Source: Candidatus Omnitrophota bacterium (lineage in GTDB: Bacteria > Omnitrophota > Gorgyraeia > Tantalellales > Tantalellaceae). Taken from it: 36,637 bases of DNA. A program made the translations under genes and the position numbers. The notes beneath the pieces are model-generated. The model did no database searches. It was not told the DNA's origin and saw nothing but the letters and a program-made list of their open reading frames with translations. Shown here one piece after another: positions 14,085-23,024 of the stretch (positions are counted from its first letter, which is position 1; each line of letters starts with the position of its first letter). The stretch spans positions 1 through 36,637 of the forward strand of contig JAQVSN010000004.1 in assembly GCA_028700515.1 (NCBI GenBank). The letters are read 5' to 3'.

Positions 14085-15370
14085 ATCCTTCCTTTCCGGA
14101 TCTTACGCGGTTTGCGCATCTTTAAAAGACCTTCTGAAGTCTTGATCGAGCAGAAGTCTCCGCACATAGAACACACATCACCGCTCTTAAGAACATGGTC
14201 CCTGCTCATCCTTGAGGCCAGATCCGGGTCCAGCGCCAGCTCGTATTGCTGTTTCCAATCACGTTTCGCCCTGGCCCGGGATATGTCATTATCTCTCTTC
14301 AACGCTGACGGAATGCCCTTCACGATATCCGCGGCATGTGCAGCTATTCTGGATGCCATTACGCCCTGCCTGACATCCTCAACGTCTGGGAGACGCAAAT
14401 GTTCCGCAGGTGTAACATAACAAAGAAAATCCGCTCCCCGCCAGGCGGCTATCGCGCCTCCGATGGCCCCTGTGATATGGTCATATCCCGGAGCGGCATC
14501 GGTAACAAGGGGGCCCAGCACGTAAAAAGGGGCTTCATGGCAAACAGTCTTCTGCATCCGCACGTTCGCCTCAATTTGATCAAGGCGCACATGCCCCGGA
14601 CCTTCTATCATGACCTGAGCCCCTCTCGACAGCGCCCTCTGCTGCTGTTCACCAAGCCTCACAAGCTCCTGTATCTGCAGACGGTCCCCAGCGTCATTTA
14701 TCGCTCCGGGGCGCAGGCTATCCCCCAGGCTAAGACATATGTTATGCCTTCTGGCAATGTCGACAACCTCATCGAACCGCGTAAGGAAAGGATTCTCTCT
14801 CTTGTTCGCCGCCATCCAGGCGGCTATCAACGCTCCCCCCCGGCTCACGATATTCAGTATGCGGGGATTCGTTTCTTTGATAAAGTCAACTTCCTCAAGG
14901 GATATGCCGGAATGGATCGTAAAAAAATCCACACCTTCCTCGGCTTGAGCTTTTATGATATCTATGAAATCATCCTCCCTCATTGACATGAAATCTTTTC
15001 CGGGCATACAAGCCAACTCGTAAACAGGCACAGTCCCCAGGGGGACCAAACACTTCGAAAGGATCCTTTTCCTTACCTTCGAGACAAAAGGCCCTGTAGA
15101 CAGGTCCATTACAGTATCTGCTCCGGTCTTCACAGCTACATCCAGTTTTTTCAGTTCAGCGTTGATCCCGGAACGGCCTTTTGAAAGCCCTATATTTGCG
15201 TTGACCTTTGTGCTCATGCCCCTGCCGATCGCGCATGGTTTCATCAAGGTCCTTCTGTTATTCGCCGGAATGACCACGGTGCCGTTAGCCACCCCCCGCA
15301 CTATTACCGATGCAGGAACCCCTTCAGCCCGAGCTACCTTATCAAGGACTTTCTTTTCTATCCTTATCAT
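14081..15370 (-). CDS. thiC: phosphomethylpyrimidine synthase ThiC
   Basis: The radical SAM enzyme that rearranges 5-aminoimidazole ribotide into HMP phosphate, the pyrimidine half of thiamine. The 429-residue length is the short ThiC type, without the N-terminal extension of proteobacterial ThiC. The iron-sulfur motif CSMCGDFCS lies near the C-terminus (Cx2Cx4C), and the conserved IEGPGHVRLDQIEANV and ELACMPGKDF blocks are present. It follows the ThiD2-like gene and overlaps the kinase gene. No TPP riboswitch motifs (CUGAGA, ACCUGAUCUGG) occur in the 66 bases upstream or before the ThiD2-like gene, so regulation differs from the usual thiC scheme. Confidence 0.95.
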   Translation of the reverse strand: MIRIEKKVLDKVARAEGVPASVIVRGVANGTVVIPANNRRTLMKPCAIGRGMSTKVNANIGLSKGRSGINAELKKLDVAVKTGADTVMDLSTGPFVSKVRKRILSKCLVPLGTVPVYELACMPGKDFMSMREDDFIDIIKAQAEEGVDFFTIHSGISLEEVDFIKETNPRILNIVSRGGALIAAWMAANKRENPFLTRFDEVVDIARRHNICLSLGDSLRPGAINDAGDRLQIQELVRLGEQQQRALSRGAQVMIEGPGHVRLDQIEANVRMQKTVCHEAPFYVLGPLVTDAAPGYDHITGAIGGAIAAWRGADFLCYVTPAEHLRLPDVEDVRQGVMASRIAAHAADIVKGIPSALKRDNDISRARAKRDWKQQYELALDPDLASRMSRDHVLKSGDVCSMCGDFCSIKTSEGLLKMRKPRKIRKGRI

Positions 15371-15436
15371 ATTAGCAACGCCTTTTTTGGATTATGTATC
15401 ACCGGAGCGTTTTTTAGGCACACCGGTCGTTCGTCT

Positions 15437-15871
15437 CTATTTGATATCGCGAATAGTGCCAAGCTCTTTTACCGCTGTTTTCTCGATCTCGTACAGTGAG
15501 AACCTGAATGTTTTAAATTTATGCGACAGAGCATTATCCAACAGTTTCAAGACTTCCTCAAGAACCCTGAGGGATTCTTTCCCCCTCTGCGAGTTGGCAA
15601 GAAAAAGGTCCACAAGATTCTCTCGCGTTCTTTCGGAATTTGAGGTCTTGATACCCACATCACCCGACGGATCGCGCGAGCAGAGAAGTTCCTTTAAGTG
15701 CTCTTTCCTGAGGTTGCGTATCGCCCCGAATATTTCGTGCCTTAGATCCTTTAATTTTCGGGTCAGGGATTCATTGTCCGAGGAAAAACGGATTATGTCT
15801 TCGCAAACCCTGATCCCTTCCATGACCCTGTTGAGGTTAGCATCTATTATCCTGTAAACCCCTGAATCCAT
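15437..15871 (-). CDS. free-standing ThiD2-like domain protein
   Basis: This 144-residue helical protein matches the domain (ThiD2, as I recall PF17792) that is normally fused to the N-terminus of thiamine phosphate synthase in cyanobacteria and others. Its signature parts are YRIIDANLNRVMEGIRVCED, a DLRHEIF segment, RDPSGDVG, and RGKESLRVLEEVLK. The domain has been linked to HMP-phosphate kinase function where ThiD is missing. Here there is no ThiE part; the protein ends after the domain. It lies directly upstream of thiC with a 66-base gap, which supports a pyrimidine-branch role in thiamine synthesis. The SD is CAGGTG. Assignment is from motif memory, so function is inferred. Confidence 0.75.
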   Translation of the reverse strand: MDSGVYRIIDANLNRVMEGIRVCEDIIRFSSDNESLTRKLKDLRHEIFGAIRNLRKEHLKELLCSRDPSGDVGIKTSNSERTRENLVDLFLANSQRGKESLRVLEEVLKLLDNALSHKFKTFRFSLYEIEKTAVKELGTIRDIK

Positions 15872-15894
15872 ACCACACCTGGTCTTTCCCTTAA

Positions 15895-16380
15895 TTATAC
15901 ACCTTGAATATTTTTCAGTCTGTCTATAGTCCCTGTGGTCGAGTACCCGGCAACAAAGGGGATTACGATGACCTTCCCTCCGCAGCTTTTCACGTGTTCG
16001 GCCCCGACGATCTCATCTTCCTTCCAGTCCCCCCCCTTAAAAAGCACGTCCGGGATCAATAATTCTATGAGGGCCCTCGGAGTGTCCTCGTCAAAAACAG
16101 TGACAAGATCAACGCTCTCAAGGGACGCAAGGACCTCTCCCCGTGCCCATTGAGGATTAATGGGCCTACTTTCCCCTTTGAGCCGTTTGACGGAGGCGTC
16201 GCTATTCAATCCAACGACAAGCATGTCACACTGCTTCCTGGCCTGGGAAAGATACCGTACATGTCCTACGTGCAATATATCAAAGCACCCGTTGGTAAAC
16301 CCGATACGTTTTCCCGAAGCTTTTTCTTTTTCGATCATCTTTTCCAGTTCTTCGCGGGTCTTGATCTTTGAATTATTCAT
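15895..16380 (-). CDS. hldE: heptose 1-phosphate adenylyltransferase (HldE domain II/RfaE2)
   Basis: A 161-residue nucleotidyltransferase equal to the C-terminal domain of bifunctional HldE. The HxGH motif is in GCFDILHVGHVRYL, and the conserved LFKGGDWKEDEIVG and GYSTTGTIDRL blocks are present. It transfers AMP to D-glycero-beta-D-manno-heptose 1-phosphate, making ADP-heptose precursor for LPS core. The kinase domain is absent, so a separate HldA/HldC-type kinase must exist elsewhere. It overlaps gmhA by 8 bases, placing two pathway steps in one unit. The domain-II-only form is often called RfaE2 or HldC-like; the stereochemistry of the substrate cannot be told. Confidence 0.92.
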   Translation of the reverse strand: MNNSKIKTREELEKMIEKEKASGKRIGFTNGCFDILHVGHVRYLSQARKQCDMLVVGLNSDASVKRLKGESRPINPQWARGEVLASLESVDLVTVFDEDTPRALIELLIPDVLFKGGDWKEDEIVGAEHVKSCGGKVIVIPFVAGYSTTGTIDRLKNIQGV

Positions 16381-16963
16381 TTTGAAGGGATACCTCGATC
16401 ATCTTGCAGATAGCGTGGATTATCGTAGAATGAACTTCCTGTATCCTGCCCGTGTTGCTATCCTTAACAACGATGGGAAAATCTGCCAAAGACGAAAGTT
16501 TGCCCCCGTCCCTCCCTCCGATCGAGACAATTATCGCATTCCTTTTTTTTGCCTCAGAAACAGCCGCAAGGACATTTGGAGAATTTCCGCTAGTGGAAAT
16601 GGCTACAACAACATCGCCGGGCGCGGCAAAAGCTTCGACCTGTCTGGAAAAAGAACGGCTAAAATCATAATCATTTGAAATGGCCGTAAGGGTGGCTTGA
16701 TCTGCCGAAAGAGCTATGCAAGGGAGGGCCTTTCTCTCACTTTCGAACCGGACCACTAACTCCGCCGCCATATGCATCGCGTCAGCGGCACTGCCTCCAT
16801 TACCAAAGATGAGGACCTTTCCGCCTTTTTTGTAACAGTCTATCATAGCCTGCGCTGCCTCGATAACACTTCCGATAGAGTCCTCCTCACCCGCAAAAAA
16901 GCTGTGAGCTTTCACGTTATCCGCGAATATATTATCAAGAAGCTCCCTGAATTTTTTGCTCAT
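16373..16963 (-). CDS. gmhA: phosphoheptose isomerase (sedoheptulose 7-phosphate isomerase)
   Basis: This SIS-domain enzyme makes D-glycero-D-manno-heptose 7-phosphate from sedoheptulose 7-phosphate, the first step of ADP-heptose synthesis. The 196-residue length is typical. Diagnostic parts are LIFGNGGSAADAMHMAAELV, the AISTSGNSPNVLAAV block, and the C-terminal catalytic His in EVHSTIIHAICKMIE. AAGGGGG lies upstream of the ATG at suitable distance. It is the first gene of the gmhA-hldE pair and may be read through into the ThiD2-like/thiC/kinase run, since only short gaps follow. Confidence 0.94.
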   Translation of the reverse strand: MSKKFRELLDNIFADNVKAHSFFAGEEDSIGSVIEAAQAMIDCYKKGGKVLIFGNGGSAADAMHMAAELVVRFESERKALPCIALSADQATLTAISNDYDFSRSFSRQVEAFAAPGDVVVAISTSGNSPNVLAAVSEAKKRNAIIVSIGGRDGGKLSSLADFPIVVKDSNTGRIQEVHSTIIHAICKMIEVSLQNE

Positions 16964-17006
16964 ATTGAAAATCCCCCTTGCCGCAGCGAAAAAGTGCTCG
17001 CCGGAC

Positions 17007-17603
17007 CTATCTGAAGGGTATCTCCGTGGGCCTCATTTCTTCTTCCTGTCCCTGCGTGATTTCAGAACCTTTTTGCGCTTTAATGATCCGGGACACATGC
17101 ATCTTGATCGATATCTTCTCTTCAAGGCCGAGAATACTTTGCAACCGGTTCCTGACCGCCATCTGGATCCTCTCCGTGATATCCGGAACGTTAGCCCCAG
17201 CCGTAAGAGAAACCTCACATACCGCTTCGATCCCCTGACGAAGTGCCCTCACATGCGCCTTCACATCATTTATCCCGCTTATATCCCGTGATATTTTCTT
17301 TATGTAATCCTCGATCGCTCTAAGGGAAACTGTCACCTCTCCGTCCTGATTTTGAAATGCGATGATGCTCTCTCCGGATGACGTCTTCGACAGCCTCATT
17401 GCCCCTACCGCCCCAATGACCATAAAAAGGCCTCCCAACGCATAAAGTATTATCTGGAGCCCCTGAACGGAGGCGACCGCTCTCATGAAAGACATTGCCA
17501 TATCAGGGGTGATCTTTTCTATAGCGACAAGTATGAGCAATGAAGCCGCGCCCATCATGAGGATGAAATAGATAAGAACCCCTGTTTTTCTGAAAAAACT
17601 CAT
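17007..17603 (-). CDS. AmaP-like alkaline shock membrane anchor protein
   Basis: A 198-residue protein with two hydrophobic segments near the N-terminus (about residues 5-27 and 47-67) and a C-terminal cytoplasmic part with an Asp23/AmaP-like beta-alpha pattern (GEVTVSLRAIEDYIKKI, then SLTAGANVPDI). AmaP anchors Asp23-type proteins to the membrane in Firmicutes; the wider role in Gram-negatives is unknown. The ATG at 17603 is preceded by a perfect AGGAGG, so the longer in-frame extension into accC is rejected. The C-terminus is charged (GQEEEMRP). It is the last gene of the aroQ-pepP-efp-accBC run. Confidence 0.78.
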   Translation of the reverse strand: MSFFRKTGVLIYFILMMGAASLLILVAIEKITPDMAMSFMRAVASVQGLQIILYALGGLFMVIGAVGAMRLSKTSSGESIIAFQNQDGEVTVSLRAIEDYIKKISRDISGINDVKAHVRALRQGIEAVCEVSLTAGANVPDITERIQMAVRNRLQSILGLEEKISIKMHVSRIIKAQKGSEITQGQEEEMRPTEIPFR

Positions 17604-17682
17604 TTTTCCTCCTTGATCGGCGCCCGTAAAGACCGCATCCCCTCTATTACATGGCCGACTGTTCAGGCATAAAAAGATGGTG

Positions 17683-19032
17683 TTACTCTTCCCTTTTAGG
17701 GAAGAACTTTTCAATATATCGAGTCGAGTAATCGCCCTTCTGAAAATCCGAGTCCGAGAGTACCATTTTTTGGAATCCCGCGGTTGTCTTGATGGGGTCA
17801 ATTAGAAACTCACCAAGGCACCGTTGCATCGTCCCTATCGCATCCTTACGGTCCTTCCCGTAGGTGATCAACTTCGATATCATAGAATCATAGAACGGAG
17901 GTATTTCATATCCGGCATAAACATGGCTGTCCACCCTTACCCCGGCCCCCCCGGGCATATATAGGGCATTTATCTTCCCGGGGCATGGCCTGAAGTCATT
18001 ATCCGGGTCTTCGGCATTGATACGGCATTCTATCGCATGACCCTTGATGTGTACATCCTCCTGCCGAAATGAAAGTGGCATGCCCGAAGCAACTCGGACC
18101 TGTTCTTTTATTAGATCGAATCCTGTCACGGTCTCCGTCACAGGATGCTCAACCTGTATGCGGGTGTTCATCTCCATAAAATAAAAATTGTCCCCATCGA
18201 GAAGAAATTCTATCGTTCCAGCGCCTCTGTACGCCACATTTCGCGCTCCCTCAACCGCTGCTTCACCCATTTTTTTCCTCAATTTCTCGGTAAGGACGGG
18301 TGATGGCGATTCTTCTATCAGCTTTTGGTGCCTTCTCTGGACCGTGCAATCCCTTTCTCCTAAATGGACAACATTTCCCTTATCATCAGCGAATATCTGA
18401 AATTCAATATGCCGGGGAGCCTCTATGTATTTCTCCATGTAGACCGCTGAATTCCCAAAAGCGGCCTCAGCTTCGCTCTGGGCCGTAATGAACGCGCTGA
18501 CAAGCCTAACATCATTGTGACATACACGCATCCCCTTACCCCCGCCGCCGGCAGAAGCTTTGATTATGACAGGGTACCCTATCCTCTTCGCCTCTTTAAG
18601 CGCCTCTTCTTTTGTCGTGATGAGGCCATCGGATCCGGGGATCACGGGAACTCCGGCCTTTATCATCGTCTCTTTAGCAGCCATCTTATCCCCCATGAGC
18701 CTCATGTTCTCAGGAGTGGGGCCGATGAACTTGATCTGGCAGGATTCACATATCTCCGCAAAATGGGCATTTTCAGCCAGAAAACCGTAACCGGGATGTA
18801 TCGCTTCAACATCCGTGATCTCGGCCGCGCTGATGATACTGGGAATGTTAAGGTAGCTGGAGGAAGCCTGTGCCTTACCTATGCAAATAGCCTGGTCAGC
18901 GAACTTAACGTGCAGGGACCTCTCGTCAGCTTCGGAATACACTGCTACCGTGCGGACCCCTAACTCTTTGCAGGCCCGTATTATCCTTAAGGCTATTTCG
19001 CCCCTATTCGCGATCAGTATGCTGGAAAACAT
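17683..19032 (-). CDS. accC: biotin carboxylase subunit of acetyl-CoA carboxylase
   Basis: The ATP-dependent enzyme that carboxylates biotin on BCCP, the first half of malonyl-CoA formation. The 449-residue length is exact for AccC. Visible signatures are [20 protein letters not shown], the ATP-grasp glycine loop [12 protein letters not shown], the HIEFQIFAD block, the catalytic [14 protein letters not shown] and the ECRINAEDP segment. It lies 7 bases after accB. AccA and AccD, the carboxyltransferase subunits, are not in the window, which is the usual arrangement when accBC follow efp. Confidence 0.97.
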   Translation of the reverse strand: MFSSILIANRGEIALRIIRACKELGVRTVAVYSEADERSLHVKFADQAICIGKAQASSSYLNIPSIISAAEITDVEAIHPGYGFLAENAHFAEICESCQIKFIGPTPENMRLMGDKMAAKETMIKAGVPVIPGSDGLITTKEEALKEAKRIGYPVIIKASAGGGGKGMRVCHNDVRLVSAFITAQSEAEAAFGNSAVYMEKYIEAPRHIEFQIFADDKGNVVHLGERDCTVQRRHQKLIEESPSPVLTEKLRKKMGEAAVEGARNVAYRGAGTIEFLLDGDNFYFMEMNTRIQVEHPVTETVTGFDLIKEQVRVASGMPLSFRQEDVHIKGHAIECRINAEDPDNDFRPCPGKINALYMPGGAGVRVDSHVYAGYEIPPFYDSMISKLITYGKDRKDAIGTMQRCLGEFLIDPIKTTAGFQKMVLSDSDFQKGDYSTRYIEKFFPKREE

Positions 19033-19039
19033 TTTCTTC

Positions 19040-19489
19040 TCACAGTGGTTCGATCCGGAACAACGGCTGGCCGAACTCTACCGATTCGGCGTTCTCGACC
19101 ATAATTTCAGCAATTTTACCGCCAAACTCCGCCTTGATCTCGTTCATTAATTTCATGGCTTCAACAATGCACAGCACATCACCTTTTTTTACAACACTTC
19201 CCACCTCCACATATGGCTCAGCTTCCGGAGATGGAGAACGATAGAAGGTTCCCACCATCGGGGATTTAACCTCTTTAGATCCGGACGAAGTTACCGCAGC
19301 TTTGGTTTCCACCGTTCCTGCGGATTCCCTCGGATGGACTGCCGGGGCCTGGTGATAGATTACCTCGCCTGTCGCCGCCTTACCTTTTTTTACGAGCTTG
19401 ATCTTCATCCCTTCCATCTCAACCTCGATCTCCGCAAGATCGTTGGAGTTCATCATCTCGATAAGTTCCTGCATCTTTTTCATGTTCAT
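19040..19489 (-). CDS. accB: biotin carboxyl carrier protein
   Basis: The carrier of acetyl-CoA carboxylase. The N-terminus [13 protein letters not shown] is typical of AccB, followed by a Pro/Ala linker and a biotinyl domain with the biotin-lysine motif [10 protein letters not shown] (K113). The start is set at the ATG at 19489, which has GGGAG 8 bases upstream and gives the normal length of 149 residues. The frame stays open up to an ATG at 19579 overlapping the efp stop; the added 30 residues would be Lys/Arg/Ala-rich (KAAPARAAKFRAGKKKG). This extension is unusual but cannot be excluded, since the ATGA overlap with efp is itself a plausible start. Confidence 0.92.
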   Translation of the reverse strand: MNMKKMQELIEMMNSNDLAEIEVEMEGMKIKLVKKGKAATGEVIYHQAPAVHPRESAGTVETKAAVTSSGSKEVKSPMVGTFYRSPSPEAEPYVEVGSVVKKGDVLCIVEAMKLMNEIKAEFGGKIAEIMVENAESVEFGQPLFRIEPL

Positions 19490-19575
19490 ATCGACGGCTC
19501 CCTTTTTCTTTCCGGCTCTGAACTTTGCTGCCCGAGCCGGAGCGGCTTTTCCTGATCTTTTCAAGTTGCCTCTCC

Positions 19576-20133
19576 TCATGCCCTCTCTATGTAGGTCCCT
19601 GTACGCGTATCGACTTTTATATACTCTCCCTGCTCTATGAAAAGGGGGACCTTGACTATGACCCCGGTCTCCATTTTTGCGGGTTTTGTAGCCCCGGAAA
19701 CCGTATTGCCCCTGAACCCTGGTTCGGTCTCAGCTATCTGCAATACCACGTGAATAGGCGGCTCAACGCCAAGTACTTCATGGTCATGCATCTTCACCGT
19801 AACTACCATCCCTTCCTTTAGATACAAAGACTTGTCCCCAAGCGTTTCCTCGGACACATGTATCTGTTCATAGGTGGTCTGGTTCATGAAGCAGTACCCG
19901 TGATCATCCTTGTAAAGGTATTGCATGTCTTCCTGGTCAAGATAGACCTGCTCTATAGTATCGTCACCGCGAAGCGTGTCAGGGGTAACATTCCCGCTCT
20001 TGATATTGCGGAATTTCATCCGCATTATGGAACCGCCCTTGCAGGGCTTATAGAACTGGGCCTCCACTACTTCATGTAGCTGCCCCTTGTACATCACTAC
20101 CAATCCTGGTTTAAGATCCTTTGCTCCTATCAT
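19576..20133 (-). CDS. efp: translation elongation factor P
   Basis: EF-P enters the ribosomal E site and helps form peptide bonds at polyproline stretches. The 185-residue, three-domain length is standard. The domain I loop reads FYKPCKGGSIMRMK; the tip Lys (K32) that is modified in many bacteria is kept, though the Gly usually found before it is Cys. The domain III block VPLFIEQGEYIKVDTRTGTY is the EF-P signature. It sits in the conserved order aroQ-pepP-efp-accB-accC known from Firmicutes and other phyla, and overlaps pepP by 4 bases. Confidence 0.96.
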   Translation of the reverse strand: MIGAKDLKPGLVVMYKGQLHEVVEAQFYKPCKGGSIMRMKFRNIKSGNVTPDTLRGDDTIEQVYLDQEDMQYLYKDDHGYCFMNQTTYEQIHVSEETLGDKSLYLKEGMVVTVKMHDHEVLGVEPPIHVVLQIAETEPGFRGNTVSGATKPAKMETGVIVKVPLFIEQGEYIKVDTRTGTYIERA

Positions 20134-21200
20134 CTGGTAAGCACCTCACATCCTCCGGCCTTTACAAGCACCATATCCTCCACCCTGACCCCTCCCAGCC
20201 CCTCCTCGTAGAGGCCTGGCTCCACTGTAATGACCATGCCGGACTTCAGAACGGTTGATTTTTCCCGGGAACTCAAGAACGGGGGCTCATGTACGTCCAG
20301 GCCCAAACCGTGGCCCAGACCATGAAGGACATGCTTGTCGAGGCTGTTATTTTTGATATATTTTTCCACTTCGTCCAATAGCTTCCGGATCTGCACTCCT
20401 GGCCGGATCATGCTTATGACCGTGCTCTGTATCGTGAGTACATGATCAAGAAGAAGCCTTATTTTTCGCATTATTCTACCCTTGGACCATACTCTTGTCA
20501 AGTCGGAACAGTATCCGCCGGAGCGTATCCCGAAGTCCACGAGCAGACATTCTCCCTTTTTTAATCTCCGATCGGTGGGTATAGCGTGTGGAAAGGCTCC
20601 ATTCGGTCCGGATGCCGCGATGGTCTCAAAAGAATTTACATAACCTCTTTTTCTCACGCCTAAGTCCACAAGTGCGGCGATCTCTTTTTCGGTCATTCCC
20701 GGGGCGATCTTCCTTGAGACATCACGCCAGATCCTCAGTGTTTCACGCGCGGCATGCCTGATATGCCTTAATTCCGACGGCAACTTGATCATCCGCGCCG
20801 TATCACAGGGAGAAGAGTCTATAAGTTCACTGCCCCGCAAGGCCCTGGCCAGGGTCAAATACAGCAAGTGGCTGACATTGGAAGCCTGGTATCCGATCTT
20901 TTTCATGCTTCGAGGCGGGAGCGCGTCACGAAGGGCTTCCACCCTGTCACCGCGGGTATTAACAACACATATTCCTTCTCCTGAAAGACGTGAATGGGCC
21001 AAACTGTAATTCATGCTGTCGACCATGAACCGCGGGGTGATCGATCTTCCGGCGATGAAAACACTTCCTTCAAAATACAAACCCGTGAGGTATTGGATAT
21101 CGCTTGCTCGTGTTATCAAAGCCGCTTCCAACCCCTGTCTTCCAACCACCCGCTGAACATTACCGATCCGGCCAAGTAAGGTGTCTCTATATTTTTTCAT
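20130..21200 (-). CDS. pepP: M24 Xaa-Pro aminopeptidase/dipeptidase
   Basis: A 356-residue member of the M24 'pita-bread' family that removes N-terminal residues before proline. It has an N-terminal creatinase-like domain (1-125) and a catalytic domain. The five metal ligands can be placed: two Asp in [20 protein letters not shown], His in [16 protein letters not shown], and Glu in [14 protein letters not shown] and VRVEDMVLV. Whether it is an aminopeptidase P or a prolidase (PepQ-like) cannot be fixed from sequence. It overlaps aroQ by 14 bases and efp by 4, forming the common aroQ-pepP-efp unit. Confidence 0.92.
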   Translation of the reverse strand: MKKYRDTLLGRIGNVQRVVGRQGLEAALITRASDIQYLTGLYFEGSVFIAGRSITPRFMVDSMNYSLAHSRLSGEGICVVNTRGDRVEALRDALPPRSMKKIGYQASNVSHLLYLTLARALRGSELIDSSPCDTARMIKLPSELRHIRHAARETLRIWRDVSRKIAPGMTEKEIAALVDLGVRKRGYVNSFETIAASGPNGAFPHAIPTDRRLKKGECLLVDFGIRSGGYCSDLTRVWSKGRIMRKIRLLLDHVLTIQSTVISMIRPGVQIRKLLDEVEKYIKNNSLDKHVLHGLGHGLGLDVHEPPFLSSREKSTVLKSGMVITVEPGLYEEGLGGVRVEDMVLVKAGGCEVLTR

Positions 21201-21627
21201 CGATCAACCCCAACAAAGCCATTACCCCAAGCACGTAGCTATTCCGGCCAAAACCGGATATCTGACCTATAGCTACCGGAGCTATGAGCGACTTATGACG
21301 GAATTCCTCCCGGCTATAGATATTCGAGAGGTGAACCTCAACCACCGGTATATCTTTCCTGGCGGCGATAGCGTCCCGGATAGCTACGCTTGTATGGGTA
21401 TACGCCGCGGGGTTTATGATTATTCCAGACACTTCCGAACGCGCGATCTTATCAACTATATCGCCTTCATGGTTTGACTGGAAAAATTCAGTTTGAACAT
21501 CATGAGCCATGGTTGCGGCGGTTACAGCGTCGTTTATGGCGCTAAGGGTCTGGGTGCCGTAAATATCCGTTTCCCTTTTACCAAGAAGGTCAAGATTTGG
21601 TCCATGTATCACAAGTATCTTTTTCAT
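21187..21627 (-). CDS. aroQ: type II 3-dehydroquinate dehydratase
   Basis: This dodecameric enzyme dehydrates 3-dehydroquinate to 3-dehydroshikimate. The 146-residue length and motifs are standard: [18 protein letters not shown] with the catalytic Tyr region, [28 protein letters not shown], and [15 protein letters not shown] with the catalytic His. A good SD (GAGGAG) precedes the ATG. It heads the pepP-efp-accBC run. A 21-base near-palindrome (21669-21689) stands in the gap upstream. Confidence 0.96.
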   Translation of the reverse strand: MKKILVIHGPNLDLLGKRETDIYGTQTLSAINDAVTAATMAHDVQTEFFQSNHEGDIVDKIARSEVSGIIINPAAYTHTSVAIRDAIAARKDIPVVEVHLSNIYSREEFRHKSLIAPVAIGQISGFGRNSYVLGVMALLGLIDEKI

Positions 21628-21668
21628 CTTTTTCTCCTCGACGGTTAATTTTTAGCTGCCCGCACATT

Positions 21669-21689
21669 GGTCCAGTACATGTCTGGACC
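21669..21689. repeat. 21-base intergenic inverted repeat upstream of aroQ
   Basis: GGTCCAG (21669-21675) and CTGGACC (21683-21689) flank TACATGT. Both a small hairpin (without a T run) after the flippase-like gene and a regulator-binding site before aroQ are possible. Confidence 0.5.
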
Positions 21690-21724
21690 GCGATACACAT
21701 TTTCGCTATCTACCCTACACTCGA

Positions 21725-22717
21725 TCACAAAGCCTCGGCGAAGGGGTCCTCTTCTTTTATCTCGCCTGTCTTTACGACCCCGGACAAGGCCCACCAAAGA
21801 TATATCGCACCGCCTATGAAACTGAGAAAAAAGAGCCCAAAAAGAAGCAAAAGACTGCCGGCGAACGCTATCTCTTTTCCGACAAGAGGAGCAAAAAAAG
21901 CCATTGTCGCTCCCTCTCTGACCCCCAGTCCTCCGATAGAAGGCAGCATGCTGATAAAAGTGACTATTGGCATTATCAGGAATATGTTACCTATGCTTAC
22001 GTTGTATCCCAGCGAACCAAAGAACAGGTACACCACGATAAAGTAAACAGCTTGACCGATTATTGAGGCCGCGAGGGACCGGCCCACTACATCCGTCCTG
22101 TTCCGGTAATCATGGACGATCTTGTATACCGCATGTATCTTTTCCCCAAGGCTCAACATTTTAAGCTTGCTAAGAGCAGTTTCGACCCACCCCGCTATTC
22201 GCGTATTGGTCACAACGGCAAAACCGGCAAGCCCCAGGGCAAGAAGAGATAAAACTAACGGGGTTACGGCCGATATACCGAGCCTTCCCCGGTCAACCAC
22301 CAAAGCTACAGCTGCCACGATCAGAAAGGAATATAACCCTATGAACCGGTCCATAAGAACACTTGCGAACGATTGGACCTTTTTGCGGTTCATTAGTGAA
22401 GCATAATGAGCCTTAACGATATCGCCCCCTACGGCTGTAGGCATGAAATTATTGAAAAAATATCCGATGTACGTTAGCTGGGTCGACTCCCAAAATCCCA
22501 TGCGGATATTTTCTCCCTCAAATATGATCTTCATGCGATAGGCAAGTATAAAAACGTTGATCAAGAGCAGGACCAGGCCAATGACCAAATGCCACGGTTT
22601 CGCCCTGAAAAGGGTCTTTCCTATGCCGGATATATCATCCCTCATAAGCCAGAAGAGAAGGCCTAGAAGCCCCAGGCTGACGAAAATACGCAAAAAACTG
22701 GAGATCCGGGACTTCAT
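21725..22717 (-). CDS. UPF0104/LPG-synthase-TM-like integral membrane protein
   Basis: A 330-residue polytopic protein with about eight hydrophobic segments and the hallmarks of the lysylphosphatidylglycerol synthase TM/AglD (UPF0104) family. Visible blocks are YIGYFFNNFMPTAVGGDIVK in the third segment region, VQSFASVLMDRFIGLY, and SIGGLGVREGATMAFFAPL near the end. Members flip or help move lipids, or act as dolichol/undecaprenol-linked transport proteins; a specific substrate cannot be assigned. It overlaps the DUF1844 gene by 4 bases. The C-terminus (EEDPFAEAL) is cytoplasmic by charge. Confidence 0.85.
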   Translation of the reverse strand: MKSRISSFLRIFVSLGLLGLLFWLMRDDISGIGKTLFRAKPWHLVIGLVLLLINVFILAYRMKIIFEGENIRMGFWESTQLTYIGYFFNNFMPTAVGGDIVKAHYASLMNRKKVQSFASVLMDRFIGLYSFLIVAAVALVVDRGRLGISAVTPLVLSLLALGLAGFAVVTNTRIAGWVETALSKLKMLSLGEKIHAVYKIVHDYRNRTDVVGRSLAASIIGQAVYFIVVYLFFGSLGYNVSIGNIFLIMPIVTFISMLPSIGGLGVREGATMAFFAPLVGKEIAFAGSLLLLFGLFFLSFIGGAIYLWWALSGVVKTGEIKEEDPFAEAL

Positions 22718-23022
22718 GTTTCCTCCTCTTTCGTCCTTTTTTCCGCAGAGCCGCGATCTTCCAGTCCAGAGACGAACATCATCCTCAACTGGTGCAGAAC
22801 GTTCGTAATATTCCCGTCCTCATCAGCGGAGAGATTCCCTTTTGTTTTATCCTTCAACATTTCGATCGTGTCTATCACAATGCGGGCATGTCCCATATTT
22901 TTAGAATTCTTTCCTGTAAGAGGGTTCTTCACAATGCCCATGGCCACCAGAGCCTCAGCCATGAGACCCGAAAGGAAGGCATTAAAGTCCACTCTTTCGG
23001 TTCCATTCCGATCTTTATGCAT
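22714..23022 (-). CDS. DUF1844 domain protein
   Basis: A 102-residue protein with the DUF1844 signature: VDFNAFLSGLMAEALVAMG, the GHARIVIDTIEMLKDKTKGN block, and NVLHQLRMMFV. DUF1844 proteins are small, predicted helical proteins of unknown function found in many phyla including PVC and Acidobacteria. It lies 2 bases after the patatin-like gene and overlaps the flippase-like gene, so the three are co-translated. The C-terminus is highly charged. Confidence 0.85.
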   Translation of the reverse strand: MHKDRNGTERVDFNAFLSGLMAEALVAMGIVKNPLTGKNSKNMGHARIVIDTIEMLKDKTKGNLSADEDGNITNVLHQLRMMFVSGLEDRGSAEKRTKEEET

Positions 23023-23024
23023 TT

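Noticed and set aside
15371-15436. TPP riboswitch upstream of thiC
   Set aside because: None of the conserved TPP-aptamer segments is present on the minus strand.
17604-17801. N-terminal extension of the AmaP-like protein into accC
   Set aside because: It overlaps accC coding sequence, and AGGAGG stands directly before the ATG at 17603.
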